Assembly (NCBI RefSeq): GCF_019219025.1
Contig: NZ_JAHUWN010000015.1
Span: 62,001 to 126,000 of the forward strand
Reading direction: 5' to 3'
Origin: Bacillus sp. sid0103
GTDB taxonomy: Bacteria > Bacillota > Bacilli > Bacillales_B > DSM-18226
DNA: 64,000 bases
Position numbers and translations under genes: made by a program
Part shown: piece after piece, positions 34,789-45,609 of the stretch
Position numbering within the stretch: the first letter of the stretch is position 1
Layout of the letters: each line of letters begins with the position of its first letter
The notes under the pieces: model-generated
Database searches by the model: none
The model's input: the letters and a program-made list of their open reading frames with translations, nothing else
What the model was told of the DNA's origin: nothing

Positions 34789-35643
34789 TTGGCCGGAAAG
34801 AAAAATAGAAGAACGCAACAGTTTAAAAAAGAACTTAAACGCAATAAAACGGCGGCCATTGCCCTCATTTTCCTTACTCTTATCTTATTCATATCTATCT
34901 TCGCCTTTTTGTCTCCGTATCCACCGGATAAGGTGGATGTAACAAGTGTTCTTGAAGGACCAAGTGCGAAGCATTGGTTTGGTACCGACGAGCTTGGCAG
35001 AGATTATCTAACAAGAGCCTTATACGGTGGGCGAATTTCCCTCACAGTTGGGATTTTAGCAATGCTTATTTCTACTAGTATTGGAGTATTAATAGGGACA
35101 ATAAGCGGCTATTTTGGCGGCCGGGTCGATAACTTTTTAATGAGAACAGTTGATGTGATTTCTTCCATTCCATGGATGATTCTTGTGACAGTTGTAAGTA
35201 TTTACCTTACACCAGGTTTAAAAGCTATTATTCTTGTTATTGGTCTTTTTACATGGATGAGCACGGCTAGGTTAGTTCGTGCTGAGACCCTCTCGATAAA
35301 AGAAAGAGAATATGTTTTATATGCTAAATCATCGGGACAATCATTGAAAAAAGTAATTTTGAAGCATATTATTCCAGCCGTTTTTCCAACATTCATCGTG
35401 GCATCTACAGTAAGTATTGCCAATGCAATATTAATGGAATCAGCCCTAAGCTTTCTTGGGCTCGGGATTCAACAGCCATTATCTTCATGGGGGAGCATGC
35501 TTCAAAATGCACAGGGAAACTTAGGAAATGCACCCTATATGGCAATACTACCTGGACTTCTCATCGTACTAACCGTTTATTCTTTTAATAGACTCGGTGA
35601 TATTCTTCGGGCTGTTGTCGAGCCAAAGACGAGTGGGAAATAA
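34789..35643 (+). CDS. Peptide ABC transporter permease (DppC type)
   Basis: A 284-residue membrane protein. After a basic cytoplasmic N-terminus and one helix come HWFGTDELGRDYLTRALYGG and the EAA motif, ending SALSFLGLGIQQPLSSWG, the DppC/OppC signature. TTG start, three bases after the previous stop. It forms the channel with the DppB-type subunit. Confidence 0.92.
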   Translation: MAGKKNRRTQQFKKELKRNKTAAIALIFLTLILFISIFAFLSPYPPDKVDVTSVLEGPSAKHWFGTDELGRDYLTRALYGGRISLTVGILAMLISTSIGVLIGTISGYFGGRVDNFLMRTVDVISSIPWMILVTVVSIYLTPGLKAIILVIGLFTWMSTARLVRAETLSIKEREYVLYAKSSGQSLKKVILKHIIPAVFPTFIVASTVSIANAILMESALSFLGLGIQQPLSSWGSMLQNAQGNLGNAPYMAILPGLLIVLTVYSFNRLGDILRAVVEPKTSGK

Positions 35644-35661
35644 ATAGGAGGCCTAGCTGTA

Positions 35662-36666
35662 ATGAGCAATAACGAAAAGAATAAAAATAATTTACTAGAT
35701 GTTAATAACCTCCGTACAAGCTTTTACAACGGCAATTCGAAAACGGAGGTGGTCCGTGGCATAGACTTTACTGTTCAAAAGGGTGAAATACTAGGGATTG
35801 TCGGTGAATCAGGGAGCGGAAAAAGTATCTTGGTTAAATCGATTCTAGGTATTATCCCTAGTAATGCAAAAATCGATGCAGGAGAAATCATATTAGATGG
35901 GAAGAATTTCGAAAGCCTATCTAAAAAAGAAAAAAGGGCCATAAGGGGTCGCGATATCGCGATGATTTTTCAAGATCCAATGACAGCTCTTAATCCATTA
36001 AAAAAAGCAGGAGATCATCTTGTTGAATTACTAATAAGAGTTAGAGGTATGAACAAGAGAGAAGCTAAGCTCGAGGCTGTTGAACTGTTGAGAATGGTAG
36101 GAATTCCTTCACCTGAAACAAGAGTTAATCAATACCCCCATGAATTTTCAGGTGGAATGAGACAAAGGGTATTAATTGCTATGGCGTTAGCTTGTAATCC
36201 CAAGCTATTAATTGCAGATGAACCAACGACTGCCCTTGACGTCACCATCCAAGCACAAATTCTAGAACTGTTAAAAAAGCTGCAACAAGAAAACGATATG
36301 TCGGTTGTGTTCATTACACATGATCTTGGAGTTGTGGCGACCATATGCAGCCGCATTTTAGTTATGTATGCAGGAATGGTGATGGAAGAGGGGCTCGCCC
36401 ATGAAATATTTTATTCACCCAAACATCCATATACAAAAGCGTTATTGAATTCCATTCCAAGAGTGGACGGAGAAAAAACGAGATTAAAACCCATAAAAGG
36501 TGCAGCACCATCGCTTCAAAGTATAAAGAGCGGTTGTCCCTTTGCCGAACGATGCGAGTATGCTATGGATAAATGTTTCATGGAGATACCAGAATACAAA
36601 AATTTCTCAGCAACGCAGAAAAGTATGTGCTTCTTAGTAGGGGAAGGAGATCAACTAGATGACTGA
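35662..36666 (+). CDS. Peptide ABC transporter ATP-binding protein (DppD type)
   Basis: A 334-residue ATPase. Walker [10 protein letters not shown]-loop [12 protein letters not shown], signature [15 protein letters not shown], Walker [13 protein letters not shown] and the switch His of [10 protein letters not shown] are all visible. The C-terminal oligopeptide extension carries Cys residues ([15 protein letters not shown]) that bind an iron-sulphur cluster in some homologs. It overlaps the next gene by eight bases. Confidence 0.95.
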   Translation: MSNNEKNKNNLLDVNNLRTSFYNGNSKTEVVRGIDFTVQKGEILGIVGESGSGKSILVKSILGIIPSNAKIDAGEIILDGKNFESLSKKEKRAIRGRDIAMIFQDPMTALNPLKKAGDHLVELLIRVRGMNKREAKLEAVELLRMVGIPSPETRVNQYPHEFSGGMRQRVLIAMALACNPKLLIADEPTTALDVTIQAQILELLKKLQQENDMSVVFITHDLGVVATICSRILVMYAGMVMEEGLAHEIFYSPKHPYTKALLNSIPRVDGEKTRLKPIKGAAPSLQSIKSGCPFAERCEYAMDKCFMEIPEYKNFSATQKSMCFLVGEGDQLDD

Positions 36667-37639
36667 GACACAGGAAAAACTCATTGAAGTAAAAAATCTA
36701 AAGAAATACTTCCCATTAAAAACTTCTATGTTCAGCAAAAGCAAACCAGTTGTGAAGGCTGTAGATGATGTCTCTTTTCATATTTATAAAGGGGAAACAT
36801 TTGGTCTAGTCGGAGAATCGGGGTGCGGTAAGTCAACATTGGGGAGAACTCTTAATCGCTTGTATGATCCGACGGAGGGAGAAATCCTTTTTGATGGTAA
36901 GGATATTGCGAAATTAAAGAGTAAAGAACTTCATCCGTATCGAAAAAGAATGCAGATGATTTTTCAGGATCCGTACTCCTCACTTAACCCCTATATGAAT
37001 GTGGAAGAAATCATCGATGAACCGCTGGAAATTCATACCTCTCTTTCGAAAAATGAAAGAAGAGAAGTTATTATTGATATGCTTGAAAAGGTGGGCCTGA
37101 AAAAGGACGATTTAGAAAAATTTCCGCACGAATTTAGTGGCGGTCAGCGTCAAAGAATTGGTATTGCCCGGGCGTTAGCGATAAATCCTGATTTCATTCT
37201 ATGTGATGAGGCTATTTCTGCACTGGATGTTTCCATACAAGCACAAGTAATTAATATGTTAGAAGATTTGCAGATTGAGATGAACCTAACTTATTTATTC
37301 GTGGCACATGATTTATCCATGGTCCGCCACATCTCTGATCGGATTGGTGTCATGTATCTCGGTAAAATGGTTGAGATATCCAAGAGTGAGGAGCTATACG
37401 ATAAACCGTTGCATCCATATACGCAAGCTTTATTGTCTGCGATTCCAATACCGGATCCAATCAAGGCGCAGAATAGCATGCGAGAAATAATAACAGGGGA
37501 GCTTCCAAGCCCAATTGAGATGGAAACTGGCTGCCGTTTTCGATCGCGCTGTCCATTTGCTAAACCAATCTGTGCAGAAGTGGACCCACAGCTAAGAGAA
37601 GTAGATGGTGAGCATCTCGTTGCTTGTCACTTATATTAA
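36659..37639 (+). CDS. Peptide ABC transporter ATP-binding protein (DppF type)
   Basis: A 326-residue ATPase with Walker [10 protein letters not shown]-loop [12 protein letters not shown], signature [15 protein letters not shown], Walker [12 protein letters not shown] and the switch FVAHDLSMV. The C-terminal oligopeptide domain has [15 protein letters not shown]. It is the second ATPase of the transporter. Complete motifs indicate an intact system. Confidence 0.95.
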   Translation: MTETQEKLIEVKNLKKYFPLKTSMFSKSKPVVKAVDDVSFHIYKGETFGLVGESGCGKSTLGRTLNRLYDPTEGEILFDGKDIAKLKSKELHPYRKRMQMIFQDPYSSLNPYMNVEEIIDEPLEIHTSLSKNERREVIIDMLEKVGLKKDDLEKFPHEFSGGQRQRIGIARALAINPDFILCDEAISALDVSIQAQVINMLEDLQIEMNLTYLFVAHDLSMVRHISDRIGVMYLGKMVEISKSEELYDKPLHPYTQALLSAIPIPDPIKAQNSMREIITGELPSPIEMETGCRFRSRCPFAKPICAEVDPQLREVDGEHLVACHLY

Positions 37640-37656
37640 AAAGGCGGACGGATAAA

Positions 37657-38121
37657 ATGGAAAAGGTAAAGTTAGCGTTAAATTATGCTCTTATGCTTGA
37701 AATGATGAAAGCAAAAGGATTTAATAATCCAACTATCGTTGCCCTTTTGAATGAGGGAAATGAAGAATTACTTGAGAGTTTGGGGGAAGGGATTCCTTCT
37801 TGGCAAGCGCTGGTCGACTTTTATCACTTGAATAAAGAGAAATGTCACCAGGCAATCAAGGAGGGGTATGAAATTTCTTTTTTGACAAAGGGTGCACTTA
37901 AAACCTTGTTAGCCATTAAGTTTGGAATGAAGGAAGGCGAGGATTTCGTTGATACTGGAGAGTTTCTAGATACTGTTAAAATGACTGCCGATAATCTTCA
38001 GACACTCCGAAACATGATAGCGAAAAACTGGACGGTCGTCTTGCAAGAAGAAGACAAGGATCATGACATGTATTTGCTTAAAATTGAGCTAACATATAAA
38101 CCGAATTTCAAGTTAAATTAA
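37657..38121 (+). CDS. Hypothetical protein in the peptide-transporter operon
   Basis: A soluble protein of 154 residues beginning MEKVKLALNYALMLEMMKAKG. It is mostly helical and contains no motif I recognise. I chose ATG 37657, after AAGGCGG, over the upstream in-frame start at 37624 that overlaps the ATPase gene. The 17-base spacing to the ATPase suggests co-transcription with pxp/transporter genes. A role in peptide or pyroglutamate use is only inferred from position. Confidence 0.65.
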   Translation: MEKVKLALNYALMLEMMKAKGFNNPTIVALLNEGNEELLESLGEGIPSWQALVDFYHLNKEKCHQAIKEGYEISFLTKGALKTLLAIKFGMKEGEDFVDTGEFLDTVKMTADNLQTLRNMIAKNWTVVLQEEDKDHDMYLLKIELTYKPNFKLN

Positions 38122-38321
38122 CAGACAAAATAAAAAGAACCATCATTTCCGTCCCGGGATTGATGGTTCTTATGTTTAAATTGGTATAAATGGTCCTTTT
38201 TCGTTTTTGTTGTCCTTGATCTCATGTCTGTAAAGACAAATGGGCTTCGTTTTTCTGCTGGATTCATTCGACCTTCACGGGTCAGTTTTTCGCGTAACTT
38301 TTTGGCTTTAGATTTTGCCAT
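38118..38321 (-). CDS. Small basic protein, unknown
   Basis: A 67-residue Lys/Arg-rich protein beginning MAKSKAKKLREKLTREGR, with a GAGGAG site before ATG 38321. The first ~50 residues look like a small basic Bacillus protein. The last ~16 codons run through a hairpin with a downstream T-run on this strand, so the true end may be earlier in related genes. It overlaps the stop of the convergent gene by four bases. Confidence 0.55.
   Translation of the reverse strand: MAKSKAKKLREKLTREGRMNPAEKRSPFVFTDMRSRTTKTKKDHLYQFKHKNHQSRDGNDGSFYFVC
38130..38172 (-). terminator. Terminator hairpin inside the end of the small basic gene
   Basis: AAGAACCATCA (38135-38145) and TGATGGTTCTT (38161-38171) form an 11-bp stem, followed on the minus strand by TTTTATTTT. 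It also lies just after the plus-strand hypothetical gene. Confidence 0.75.
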
Positions 38322-38438
38322 TCCTATCACTCCTCTAATCATCGTTAGAGTTCCATTATATAACAATACATATCAAATCGTACACTCCCCCTTTAAAATG
38401 GGTGGAAAAGGTATCCATATTTAAAGGGAGAGGAATTG

Positions 38439-39650
38439 TTAAGAGTTAACGTTAGTTAACTCTGTTTGGTTCTGTTCTTTAATCGATGCTTGTTTTCGGG
38501 CATGAAGAAAATAATAGAGAACAATCCCAATTAGAACATAGAAGGAACATAAGAAATAGAGAGAGCTATAATTCATTTTTGCCGCCGCTAAGCCTACTAC
38601 AAATGAACCCAAGGCAATGCCAATATCATAGATTGATAGGAAAGTAGCAGTAGCTAATCCTCGTTTTCGAGGGGCAGCATCTTGAATGGCGATTGTTTGA
38701 AAGGTTGGAAAAAGCGTTCCCCAGCCTAAACCAATCATTCCTGCTGAAAGAAGAAAGCTGACCACACCGTGGCTTTGACTTAAGAAAAACATTCCAATGG
38801 CAAACAATACGATGGATGGATAGACAATCACGTTGGGACCATAAAGGTCTAACCACTTTCCAGTAAATGGTCTGGAAATTAATAAAACAATTGCGTAGAC
38901 CACAAAGAAAAGAGAGGAAACCTCTGTAAGGTTTATTTCCGTTGCATAGACTGAAACGAAAGAAAGAAGGGCGGAATAGACAATTGCTAGAAAGCAGCCG
39001 ACAATCGCGATTGGAACGGCGGAAGCCTCGAAAAAGTTTCGAAATGAAAAGGAAGAATGTACAACCGGATGGTCAGCGTCCTCTGTTTCTTTAATCTTTA
39101 CGCTTAACCCGGTAATCAAGGCCCCAATCGCGACTATGACACTAATGATGAACAGTGTTTCCGGGCCCCACTGCTGGATTGCCGTTAAGCCGATAAAGGG
39201 TCCTAACACCATCGCCATATTCGTCGACATAATAAAATAACCCATTCCTTCACCGCGGCGTGAGATCGGAATGAGGTCCGCCACGATCGCCCCTGCAGCT
39301 GTAGTCGCCATCCCAAAACCAACACCATGTAACAAACGAATGACCAAAAATCCAATGATTGTTTTTGGGAAAAAATATAACAGTGAGGCGCCTGAGAAAA
39401 TAATCAGTGCCGTAAGCAGTACCTTTTTATGACTTGTTTTTTCAAGCCATTGACCAGCAAGAGGGCGGGAGATAATCGCCGAAATCAAAAACACGGTTGT
39501 CATTAATCCTGCTTCAGATGCATTGCTGTGAAATTCCTGTATCGCATAAATAGGAAGTGTGACGAGTAAAACATAAAAGGTTAAAAACAGAAAGAAGTTA
39601 CTTAAAGAAATGCTGATAAAACTCCTCGTCCATAATTTAGGTTTATTCAT
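38439..39650 (-). CDS. MFS transporter (drug efflux type, 12 TM)
   Basis: A 403-residue protein with about 12 helices. Helix 2-3 loop has RPLAGQWLEKTSHKK (motif A-like), and a typical RLLHGVGFGMATTAAGAIVADL follows. It is expected to export a small toxic compound. Its start is five bases after the marR-like gene's stop, so both are in one operon controlled by the MarR protein. Confidence 0.88.
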   Translation of the reverse strand: MNKPKLWTRSFISISLSNFFLFLTFYVLLVTLPIYAIQEFHSNASEAGLMTTVFLISAIISRPLAGQWLEKTSHKKVLLTALIIFSGASLLYFFPKTIIGFLVIRLLHGVGFGMATTAAGAIVADLIPISRRGEGMGYFIMSTNMAMVLGPFIGLTAIQQWGPETLFIISVIVAIGALITGLSVKIKETEDADHPVVHSSFSFRNFFEASAVPIAIVGCFLAIVYSALLSFVSVYATEINLTEVSSLFFVVYAIVLLISRPFTGKWLDLYGPNVIVYPSIVLFAIGMFFLSQSHGVVSFLLSAGMIGLGWGTLFPTFQTIAIQDAAPRKRGLATATFLSIYDIGIALGSFVVGLAAAKMNYSSLYFLCSFYVLIGIVLYYFLHARKQASIKEQNQTELTNVNS

Positions 39651-39655
39651 TTGAT

Positions 39656-40078
39656 CTACTCCTTTAATAAAAGCTGTTGCAACCAGCTATTTTGTAAATG
39701 AAATAGCTCCTCCTGGGTTGTCTCTGGAAGGTGCTTTAGTAATGACTGATTTGTTTCAAAGACAGTGCTTTCCCACTCGGGGAATAACGTTAAGGCCAGA
39801 TCTGTTAACTCAATAAGTTTCTCACGTTTGTCTTTGCCTGTGACCTGCCGTACGTAGCCTTGTTTGACCAGCCGTTGAATCGTGCGTGTCATGGGGGGAG
39901 CCTCAACGAATAAATAATCACAAAGTTCCTTTTGGGTTAAGGTGCCTTTCGTTTTTAAGACGTAAATGACGGCCCACTGTGATCCGTATAAACCTAAAGG
40001 CTTCAATGCTTCATTAAGTGTATTGGTCAGATGGCGTGAAAGCTGATGGAGCGTATGGAATAATTCGTGGCTATTCAT
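39656..40078 (-). CDS. MarR family transcriptional regulator
   Basis: A 140-residue winged-helix protein: GLYGSQWAVIYVLKTKGTLTQKELCDYL, then the recognition helix region PPMTRTIQRLVKQGYVRQVTG and DKREKLIELTD in the wing. MarR proteins bind palindromes and release them on binding small ligands. A perfect 18-bp palindrome overlaps its own promoter, so autoregulation is likely. It controls the downstream MFS exporter. Confidence 0.93.
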   Translation of the reverse strand: MNSHELFHTLHQLSRHLTNTLNEALKPLGLYGSQWAVIYVLKTKGTLTQKELCDYLFVEAPPMTRTIQRLVKQGYVRQVTGKDKREKLIELTDLALTLFPEWESTVFETNQSLLKHLPETTQEELFHLQNSWLQQLLLKE

Positions 40079-40111
40079 TTATGTAGCACACCTCAAACTT
40101 CTTTCTAAAAT

Positions 40112-40129
40112 TAGTTACCTAGGTAACTA
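40112..40129. promoter_or_regulatory. MarR operator, perfect 18-bp palindrome
   Basis: TAGTTACCTAGGTAACTA is fully self-complementary and overlaps the -10 element of the marR promoter, 34 bases before the marR start. Confidence 0.8.
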
Positions 40130-40154
40130 TAGTGGTTTTATTGGAAAATGTCAA
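40126..40154 (-). promoter_or_regulatory. Sigma-A promoter of the marR-MFS operon
   Basis: On the minus strand, TTGACA (40154-40149), 17-base spacer, TATAGT (40131-40126). A near-consensus promoter overlapped by the operator. Confidence 0.85.
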
Positions 40155-40262
40155 GTAAGATTCCCGAATGGGGGGCTGATGCTATACTCACGTAATACTT
40201 TAATATTTGGTGGAATTTTAGTCGAGAGTCCGGGGAATTATCATGGAAACGGGCGGAATAAA

Positions 40263-40303
40263 AAAAATCCGCGGAATCCAAAACAGCCGAATTCCGCGGA
40301 TTT
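40263..40303 (-). terminator. Terminator of the met operon
   Basis: AATCCGCGGAAT/ATTCCGCGGATT stem; the minus-strand side is followed by a T-run just after the metH stop. Confidence 0.88.
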
Positions 40304-40316
40304 ATTTTAAAAATCC

Positions 40317-43300
40317 TTATCTTAACACATTAAAATATCTAGCTTCTGGATGGGCAAACACCATCGCCGAAACCGAGGCTTCCGGTTCCATCATACAGCC
40401 CTCTGTTAGTTGAATTCCGATTTCTTCCGGCTGGATCAACTTAAATAGCTTTTTCTGATCCTCTAAATCAGGGCAGGCTGGGTATCCGAAGGAGAAACGC
40501 TGTCCCTGATAGTGGGCGGCAAAACGGTCCTGCATGGTAAAATCGAGTGGATCTGGAAATCCCCAACGATCGCGCATTTGCCGGTGAATTAATTCCGCAA
40601 AGCCTTCCGCTGTTTCCAGTGCCAATGATTGAAGAGCATGGCTCTCTAGAAAACGTCCTTCAGCTTTGAATTGGTCTGCTTTTTGACGGATTCCTTTTCC
40701 AGCTGTCACGGTAAAGAAACCTACATAATCTTTCACGCCACTGTCAATCGATTTAACAAAATCAGCTAAACAAAGAAATGGTGCTGATTCCTGACGCGGG
40801 AAATCAAACGTTTCAATCACCTGGTCTGGATTTTCAGGATCAAATATAATCACTTTGTTTCCATCCGATTGAGCAGGGAAAAACTGATAAGCGGCAGCTG
40901 GAGTAATCCATTTGTTAATGCGAGCGTCTTCTACCAATTGATCCACCACTTCTTTTACCTTTAACGCTTTTTCATTCTTCTCGGCGAGCAATTTAGATAG
41001 TTTACCCTTTACACCTAGATGGTGCCCAATCAGCATTTGCATATTGATATACGGTTCAATATGGGAAAGGGAGTATGATCTTAAAATATGTCTCTTCGTA
41101 TCCATTGGAGTAAAAACAGGAACTTCTGTAGAAACGGTAGACCTTGGTTTTACTGCCACAGACACAGCCGAACGGCTTGGTAACTCTCTTGGAACGTCTA
41201 AAGATGCCAACTTTTCCATTTTATCATTAAGAAGTTTTTGATGTTCCTCAGGTGATCCAAGTTGATTAGCAATGGATAAGCCTGTCATCGCATCCTTTGC
41301 GTAGAGGACGAGTCCATCGTATTCCTTAGCTATTTTTGTATCGGTAAACTTTCGGGAAAGGGCAGCTCCTCCAACCAAAATAGGCAATGAAATTCCTGCT
41401 GCTTTCATGTCCTGTGCTGTTAATACCATTTGCTGTGCCGATTTAACCAGCAATCCGGATAAACCAACCATATCTGGTTTTTCTTTCTGAATGGCTTGAA
41501 CTAAATCGGTTGGGTTCACTTTTATCCCTAGGTCGATCACGTTATAGCCATTATTGCTAAGAATAATATCGACTAGATTCTTACCAATATCATGGACATC
41601 GCCTTTTACGGTAGCCAAAATGACTTTTCCTTTCGAAGCAGAAACATCGCCTTTTTCCATATGAGGCTCTAAATGAGACACTGACGCTTTCATTACCTCT
41701 GCGCTTTGCAGAACTTCGGCAACAATTAATTGATTATCATTAAATAAACGGCCCACTTCCTTCATGCCATTCATTAAAGGTCCGTTAATAATATCAAGTG
41801 GAGCAGGATAGGTTTCAAGTGCTAGATCCAAATCCGGCAGCAAGCCTTCTTTTGTACCCTCAACCACATAATAAGCGAGTCGTTCTTCAAGACTCATATT
41901 TGGAACAGTTACTTTCGCTTCTTTCTTTTTACCTCGATAAAATTCAGTAAAGGTAGCTAAGGTTTCATCTGTCGTATCAAATAAAAGGGCTTCTGCTAAC
42001 TGGACTTCTTCTTTGGATATGGAAGCAAACCTCTCTAGTTTTTCAGTATTAACGATCGCATAATCAAGCCCGGCATGAGTACAATGGTAAAGAAACACAG
42101 AATTTAAAACTTCTCTTCCGACAGGAGGAAGACCGAAAGACACGTTACTTATTCCGAGAATAGTTTGGGTTTCCGGTAGATGTTCTTTGATTAATTTAAT
42201 TCCCTCGACCGTTGCCTTAGCAGAGCCTATATATTGTTCATCCCCTGTACCAACTGGAAAAACCAGCGGGTCAAAAATAAGATCTTGTGGTTTAAGCTTA
42301 TATTTGTTTACTAATAGGTCATAGGAACGTTTGGCAATGGTTAATTTTTGCTCTGCTGTAACGCCCATACCCTCTTCATCAATAGTTCCTACTACTACGG
42401 CACCACCGTATCGGTGAATTAAAGGAACGATTGCTTCAAATCTTTCTTCGCCATCCTCTAGGTTAATTGAATTAATAATCGCTTTACCTTGCGAATATTT
42501 GAGTGCCTTTTCAATGACTTTCTCGTCAGTTGAATCAATGACAAGTGGCACCTTGACTTTCTTAACCACTTCTTGAATGAAATTTTCCATATCGATAATC
42601 TCTTCGCGGTCTGGGTCTGCAAGACAAATATCGATTACATGTGCTCCACCCTTAACCTGTGCTCGGGCAATTTCAGAAGCTTCTTCAAATTTTCCTTCAG
42701 TTATTAAACGTTTGAATTTGCGCGATCCAATAACGTTCGTGCGTTCGCCAACCATAATCGGCCTTAAAGTCGGATCATCGTAAACAAATGGCTCAATACC
42801 TGAAACCATATGAACAGTGGATTGCTTGGTTTCTCGTGGTTTAAAGTTTTTCATGGCTTCAGATATTGCGCTAATATGATCAGGAGTTGTCCCGCAACAT
42901 CCGCCAACAATATTTAGCCAACCATGAGCCGCAAAATCAGAAAGCTTTTTCGCAAGAATTTCTGGTGATTCATGATAGTGCCCTTCTTCATCAGGCAAAC
43001 CAGCATTCGGATAACAACTTACTGCTGTTGTTGCAAGATCGGAAAGGGAACGTATATGGTCTTGCATAAATTCTGGACCCGTAGCACAGTTAAGTCCAAC
43101 AGCCACGGGATTCATATGCTCAACGGAAATATAGAACGATTCGATGGACTGTCCGGCAAGAGTTGTGCCCATTGGTTCAATGGTTCCGGATATCACTATT
43201 GGAAGTGTGGTTCCAGTTTTTGAAAAAGCACTTTGAATGCCTGAGAAACCAGCTTTTACATTCAACATATCCTGGCTCGTTTCAAGTAGAAGAAGGTCGA

Positions 43301-43766
43301 CGCCACCGTCAATTAAGCCAAGCGCTTGTTCCTCGTAGCTGGCCGCAAGTGCATCAAAGGTTGTTCCGCCCGTCACACTTAGTGTTTTCGTTGTCGGACC
43401 CATAGAACCAGCTACAAAACGTGGCCATCCGTCGGTATAAACCTTTTGGACTTCGCCTATTGCGATCATCGCAGCGATTTTATTGATTTCATAGGCTTTG
43501 TAGCCGAGACCATACTCATCAAGGACAATGCTTGTAGCTCCAAACGTATTGGTTTCGATAATGTCTGCTCCAGCTTCTAAATATTCACGGTGAATATTAG
43601 CAATAACAGAGGGAGCCGTTAAATTAAGGTGTTCGTTACAGCCATCATATTCTTCGCCGCCAAAATCGTCAGCGGTAAGGTTTACTCGTTGAAGCATCGT
43701 TCCCATTGCTCCGTCCATAACGAGGATTCGTTTCTTTAACTGATCAGTAAATGATGTTTTCAGCAA
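40317..43766 (-). CDS. metH: Cobalamin-dependent methionine synthase
   Basis: A 1149-residue MetH that methylates homocysteine using methyl-THF and B12. Domains in order: homocysteine (to ~310, zinc Cys in GLNCATG and [10 protein letters not shown]), pterin-binding (~340-600, [12 protein letters not shown]), cap (~640-730), B12-binding (DVHDIGKN, His ligand), SAM activation (~890-1149, ending ARYFNVLR). The start is TTG 43766 after GAGGGGG, overlapping yitJ by 23 bases. It is the last gene of the SAM-regulated operon. B. subtilis itself relies on cobalamin-independent MetE, so this is a difference. Confidence 0.96.
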   Translation of the reverse strand: MLKTSFTDQLKKRILVMDGAMGTMLQRVNLTADDFGGEEYDGCNEHLNLTAPSVIANIHREYLEAGADIIETNTFGATSIVLDEYGLGYKAYEINKIAAMIAIGEVQKVYTDGWPRFVAGSMGPTTKTLSVTGGTTFDALAASYEEQALGLIDGGVDLLLLETSQDMLNVKAGFSGIQSAFSKTGTTLPIVISGTIEPMGTTLAGQSIESFYISVEHMNPVAVGLNCATGPEFMQDHIRSLSDLATTAVSCYPNAGLPDEEGHYHESPEILAKKLSDFAAHGWLNIVGGCCGTTPDHISAISEAMKNFKPRETKQSTVHMVSGIEPFVYDDPTLRPIMVGERTNVIGSRKFKRLITEGKFEEASEIARAQVKGGAHVIDICLADPDREEIIDMENFIQEVVKKVKVPLVIDSTDEKVIEKALKYSQGKAIINSINLEDGEERFEAIVPLIHRYGGAVVVGTIDEEGMGVTAEQKLTIAKRSYDLLVNKYKLKPQDLIFDPLVFPVGTGDEQYIGSAKATVEGIKLIKEHLPETQTILGISNVSFGLPPVGREVLNSVFLYHCTHAGLDYAIVNTEKLERFASISKEEVQLAEALLFDTTDETLATFTEFYRGKKKEAKVTVPNMSLEERLAYYVVEGTKEGLLPDLDLALETYPAPLDIINGPLMNGMKEVGRLFNDNQLIVAEVLQSAEVMKASVSHLEPHMEKGDVSASKGKVILATVKGDVHDIGKNLVDIILSNNGYNVIDLGIKVNPTDLVQAIQKEKPDMVGLSGLLVKSAQQMVLTAQDMKAAGISLPILVGGAALSRKFTDTKIAKEYDGLVLYAKDAMTGLSIANQLGSPEEHQKLLNDKMEKLASLDVPRELPSRSAVSVAVKPRSTVSTEVPVFTPMDTKRHILRSYSLSHIEPYINMQMLIGHHLGVKGKLSKLLAEKNEKALKVKEVVDQLVEDARINKWITPAAAYQFFPAQSDGNKVIIFDPENPDQVIETFDFPRQESAPFLCLADFVKSIDSGVKDYVGFFTVTAGKGIRQKADQFKAEGRFLESHALQSLALETAEGFAELIHRQMRDRWGFPDPLDFTMQDRFAAHYQGQRFSFGYPACPDLEDQKKLFKLIQPEEIGIQLTEGCMMEPEASVSAMVFAHPEARYFNVLR

Positions 43767-45609
43767 TGTTGTTCCCCCTCACTTCACTTGCACGCTGGCG
43801 CGTGTATAGAGCCAGCTCAGCTGTTAGTTCATAGCGTAAAAATGGTGTAATCAAATAAATACCGTTAAATAAATCAAGTGCGGTATCTATTAATGATTTT
43901 GTAATTTCAATTCCTTCCCGTGCGGCTTGAAGGGGATTGTCGTTTAAGCTTGCCATTCGGTTTCGAATGGAATCAGCAATTTTGATCCCCGGCACTTCAT
44001 TATGAAGGAACTCGGCATTTTTACTGCTTGTCAGCGGCATAAGGCCAATATAAATTGGTGCATCAAGATGTTTGGTATTTTCATAGACTTCGATTAATTT
44101 TTCCTCCGAAAAAACAGGCTGGGAGATAAAGTAATCTGCTCCGTATTGTATCTTTTTCTCCAACCTCTTTACAGCTTTTTCAACTGAACGGACATTTGGG
44201 TTGAAGGCAGCGGCAATGCTAAAAGCGGTTTTTTGTCCCAAATCTTTTCCGGAAAAAGATAAACCTTCATTCAATTGCTTAATCATCTGGATTAATTCAA
44301 AAGAAGACACATCGTAAACAGAAGAAGCTCCCGGAAAATCGCCTACTCTTGCAGGGTCACCAGTGATCGCTAAGACATCATTCATCCCAAGCGTATGAAG
44401 ACCCATTAAATGGGACTGTAAGCCAATAATATTGCGGTCACGGCAGGCAATATGAATCAGCGGCCGCATTCCTAATTTCTCTTTTACCAAATATCCTAAA
44501 GATTCATTGGATATCCGCACCGTAGCAAGAGAATTATCCGCTAAAGTAATGGAGTCAATACCTGCTTCTTTTAGGGCTTTGGCTCCTTCGAAGAACTTTG
44601 TCGTGTCTAGTTTTCTAGGTGGGTCTAATTCTACGATCACCGAGGGTCTTTCCTTCACAATTTCCTGAAGGGGAGCGAACTCCCTTTGTGGAGTAAGGCG
44701 ATCAACAATGATGCTCTTTGGTTTTAATTTTACTATTTTTTCAGTAATTGGGAAACTATTCTTTAATTCAGCAGCAAAGGCTTTAATGTGGTCTGGCGTT
44801 GTACCGCAGCAGCCCCCAAGTAACCGAACACCTTGGTTCCGGAAAGCTCTTGCTGAATTTCGAAAATAATCAGCATCTCCCTCGTAATGAAATTTACCGT
44901 CCGTATAAGCAGGGAGACTAGCGTTTGGATAAGCAGATAAGAAAGCATGTTCAGGTAATTCGATTTGTTCCAAGGCTAATAGCATATGATGGGGACCTAG
45001 ACGGCAATTAAGTCCTACTACATCAGCCCCGAGCGCTTCCAGTCGTTTTAAGGCGTCATTGACAGGTGTACGATCTTGTAAAAATCCTGGTTCCTGATGG
45101 GAGACCTGAGCGATGATTGGCAGTTTTGTTTCCTTTCTGGCAATGGTTAGAATGGTCTCGAGTTCTTCAAGATCGTAAAAGGTTTCAAGCAATAGGCCAT
45201 CTACTCCTTCTAGGAGGAGACAATACAATTGTTCACGAAAACTTCGTTTTAATTCTTCTATAGAAATGGAATCGGGTTTTATTCCTCGATTGCCTCCAAT
45301 AGTTCCAAGGACGTACGTATTAGTTTGAGAAGCTGCCTTTTTAGCTAATCGGACGGCTTCACTGTTAATTTCCTTTACGGAATCCTCTAAACCATACCGC
45401 TGCAGCTTTAGGTAGTTTGCCGCATAGGTATTGGTTTGAATAACATCTGCTCCCGCATCAATATAGGTTTTATGGATCGATTGGATGTGGTTTGGCTGGG
45501 AAAGATTCAATTCCTCCAAACAGCTATCCTTACCGTAGGAATACAAGAGAGTACCCATTGCACCATCTGCAATTAAGATTTGATTTTGTAATTTTTCTAA
45601 AAAGCTCAT
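43744..45609 (-). CDS. yitJ: Bifunctional homocysteine S-methyltransferase / methylenetetrahydrofolate reductase
   Basis: A 621-residue fusion. Residues 1-300 are a homocysteine methyltransferase-type domain ([21 protein letters not shown] zinc Cys). Residues ~320-610 are a MetF-type flavin reductase ([30 protein letters not shown]). It supplies methyl-THF to MetH. In B. subtilis YitJ is the same fusion and is also S-box controlled. It overlaps both neighbours, indicating coupling. Confidence 0.94.
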   Translation of the reverse strand: MSFLEKLQNQILIADGAMGTLLYSYGKDSCLEELNLSQPNHIQSIHKTYIDAGADVIQTNTYAANYLKLQRYGLEDSVKEINSEAVRLAKKAASQTNTYVLGTIGGNRGIKPDSISIEELKRSFREQLYCLLLEGVDGLLLETFYDLEELETILTIARKETKLPIIAQVSHQEPGFLQDRTPVNDALKRLEALGADVVGLNCRLGPHHMLLALEQIELPEHAFLSAYPNASLPAYTDGKFHYEGDADYFRNSARAFRNQGVRLLGGCCGTTPDHIKAFAAELKNSFPITEKIVKLKPKSIIVDRLTPQREFAPLQEIVKERPSVIVELDPPRKLDTTKFFEGAKALKEAGIDSITLADNSLATVRISNESLGYLVKEKLGMRPLIHIACRDRNIIGLQSHLMGLHTLGMNDVLAITGDPARVGDFPGASSVYDVSSFELIQMIKQLNEGLSFSGKDLGQKTAFSIAAAFNPNVRSVEKAVKRLEKKIQYGADYFISQPVFSEEKLIEVYENTKHLDAPIYIGLMPLTSSKNAEFLHNEVPGIKIADSIRNRMASLNDNPLQAAREGIEITKSLIDTALDLFNGIYLITPFLRYELTAELALYTRQRASEVRGNNIAENIIY

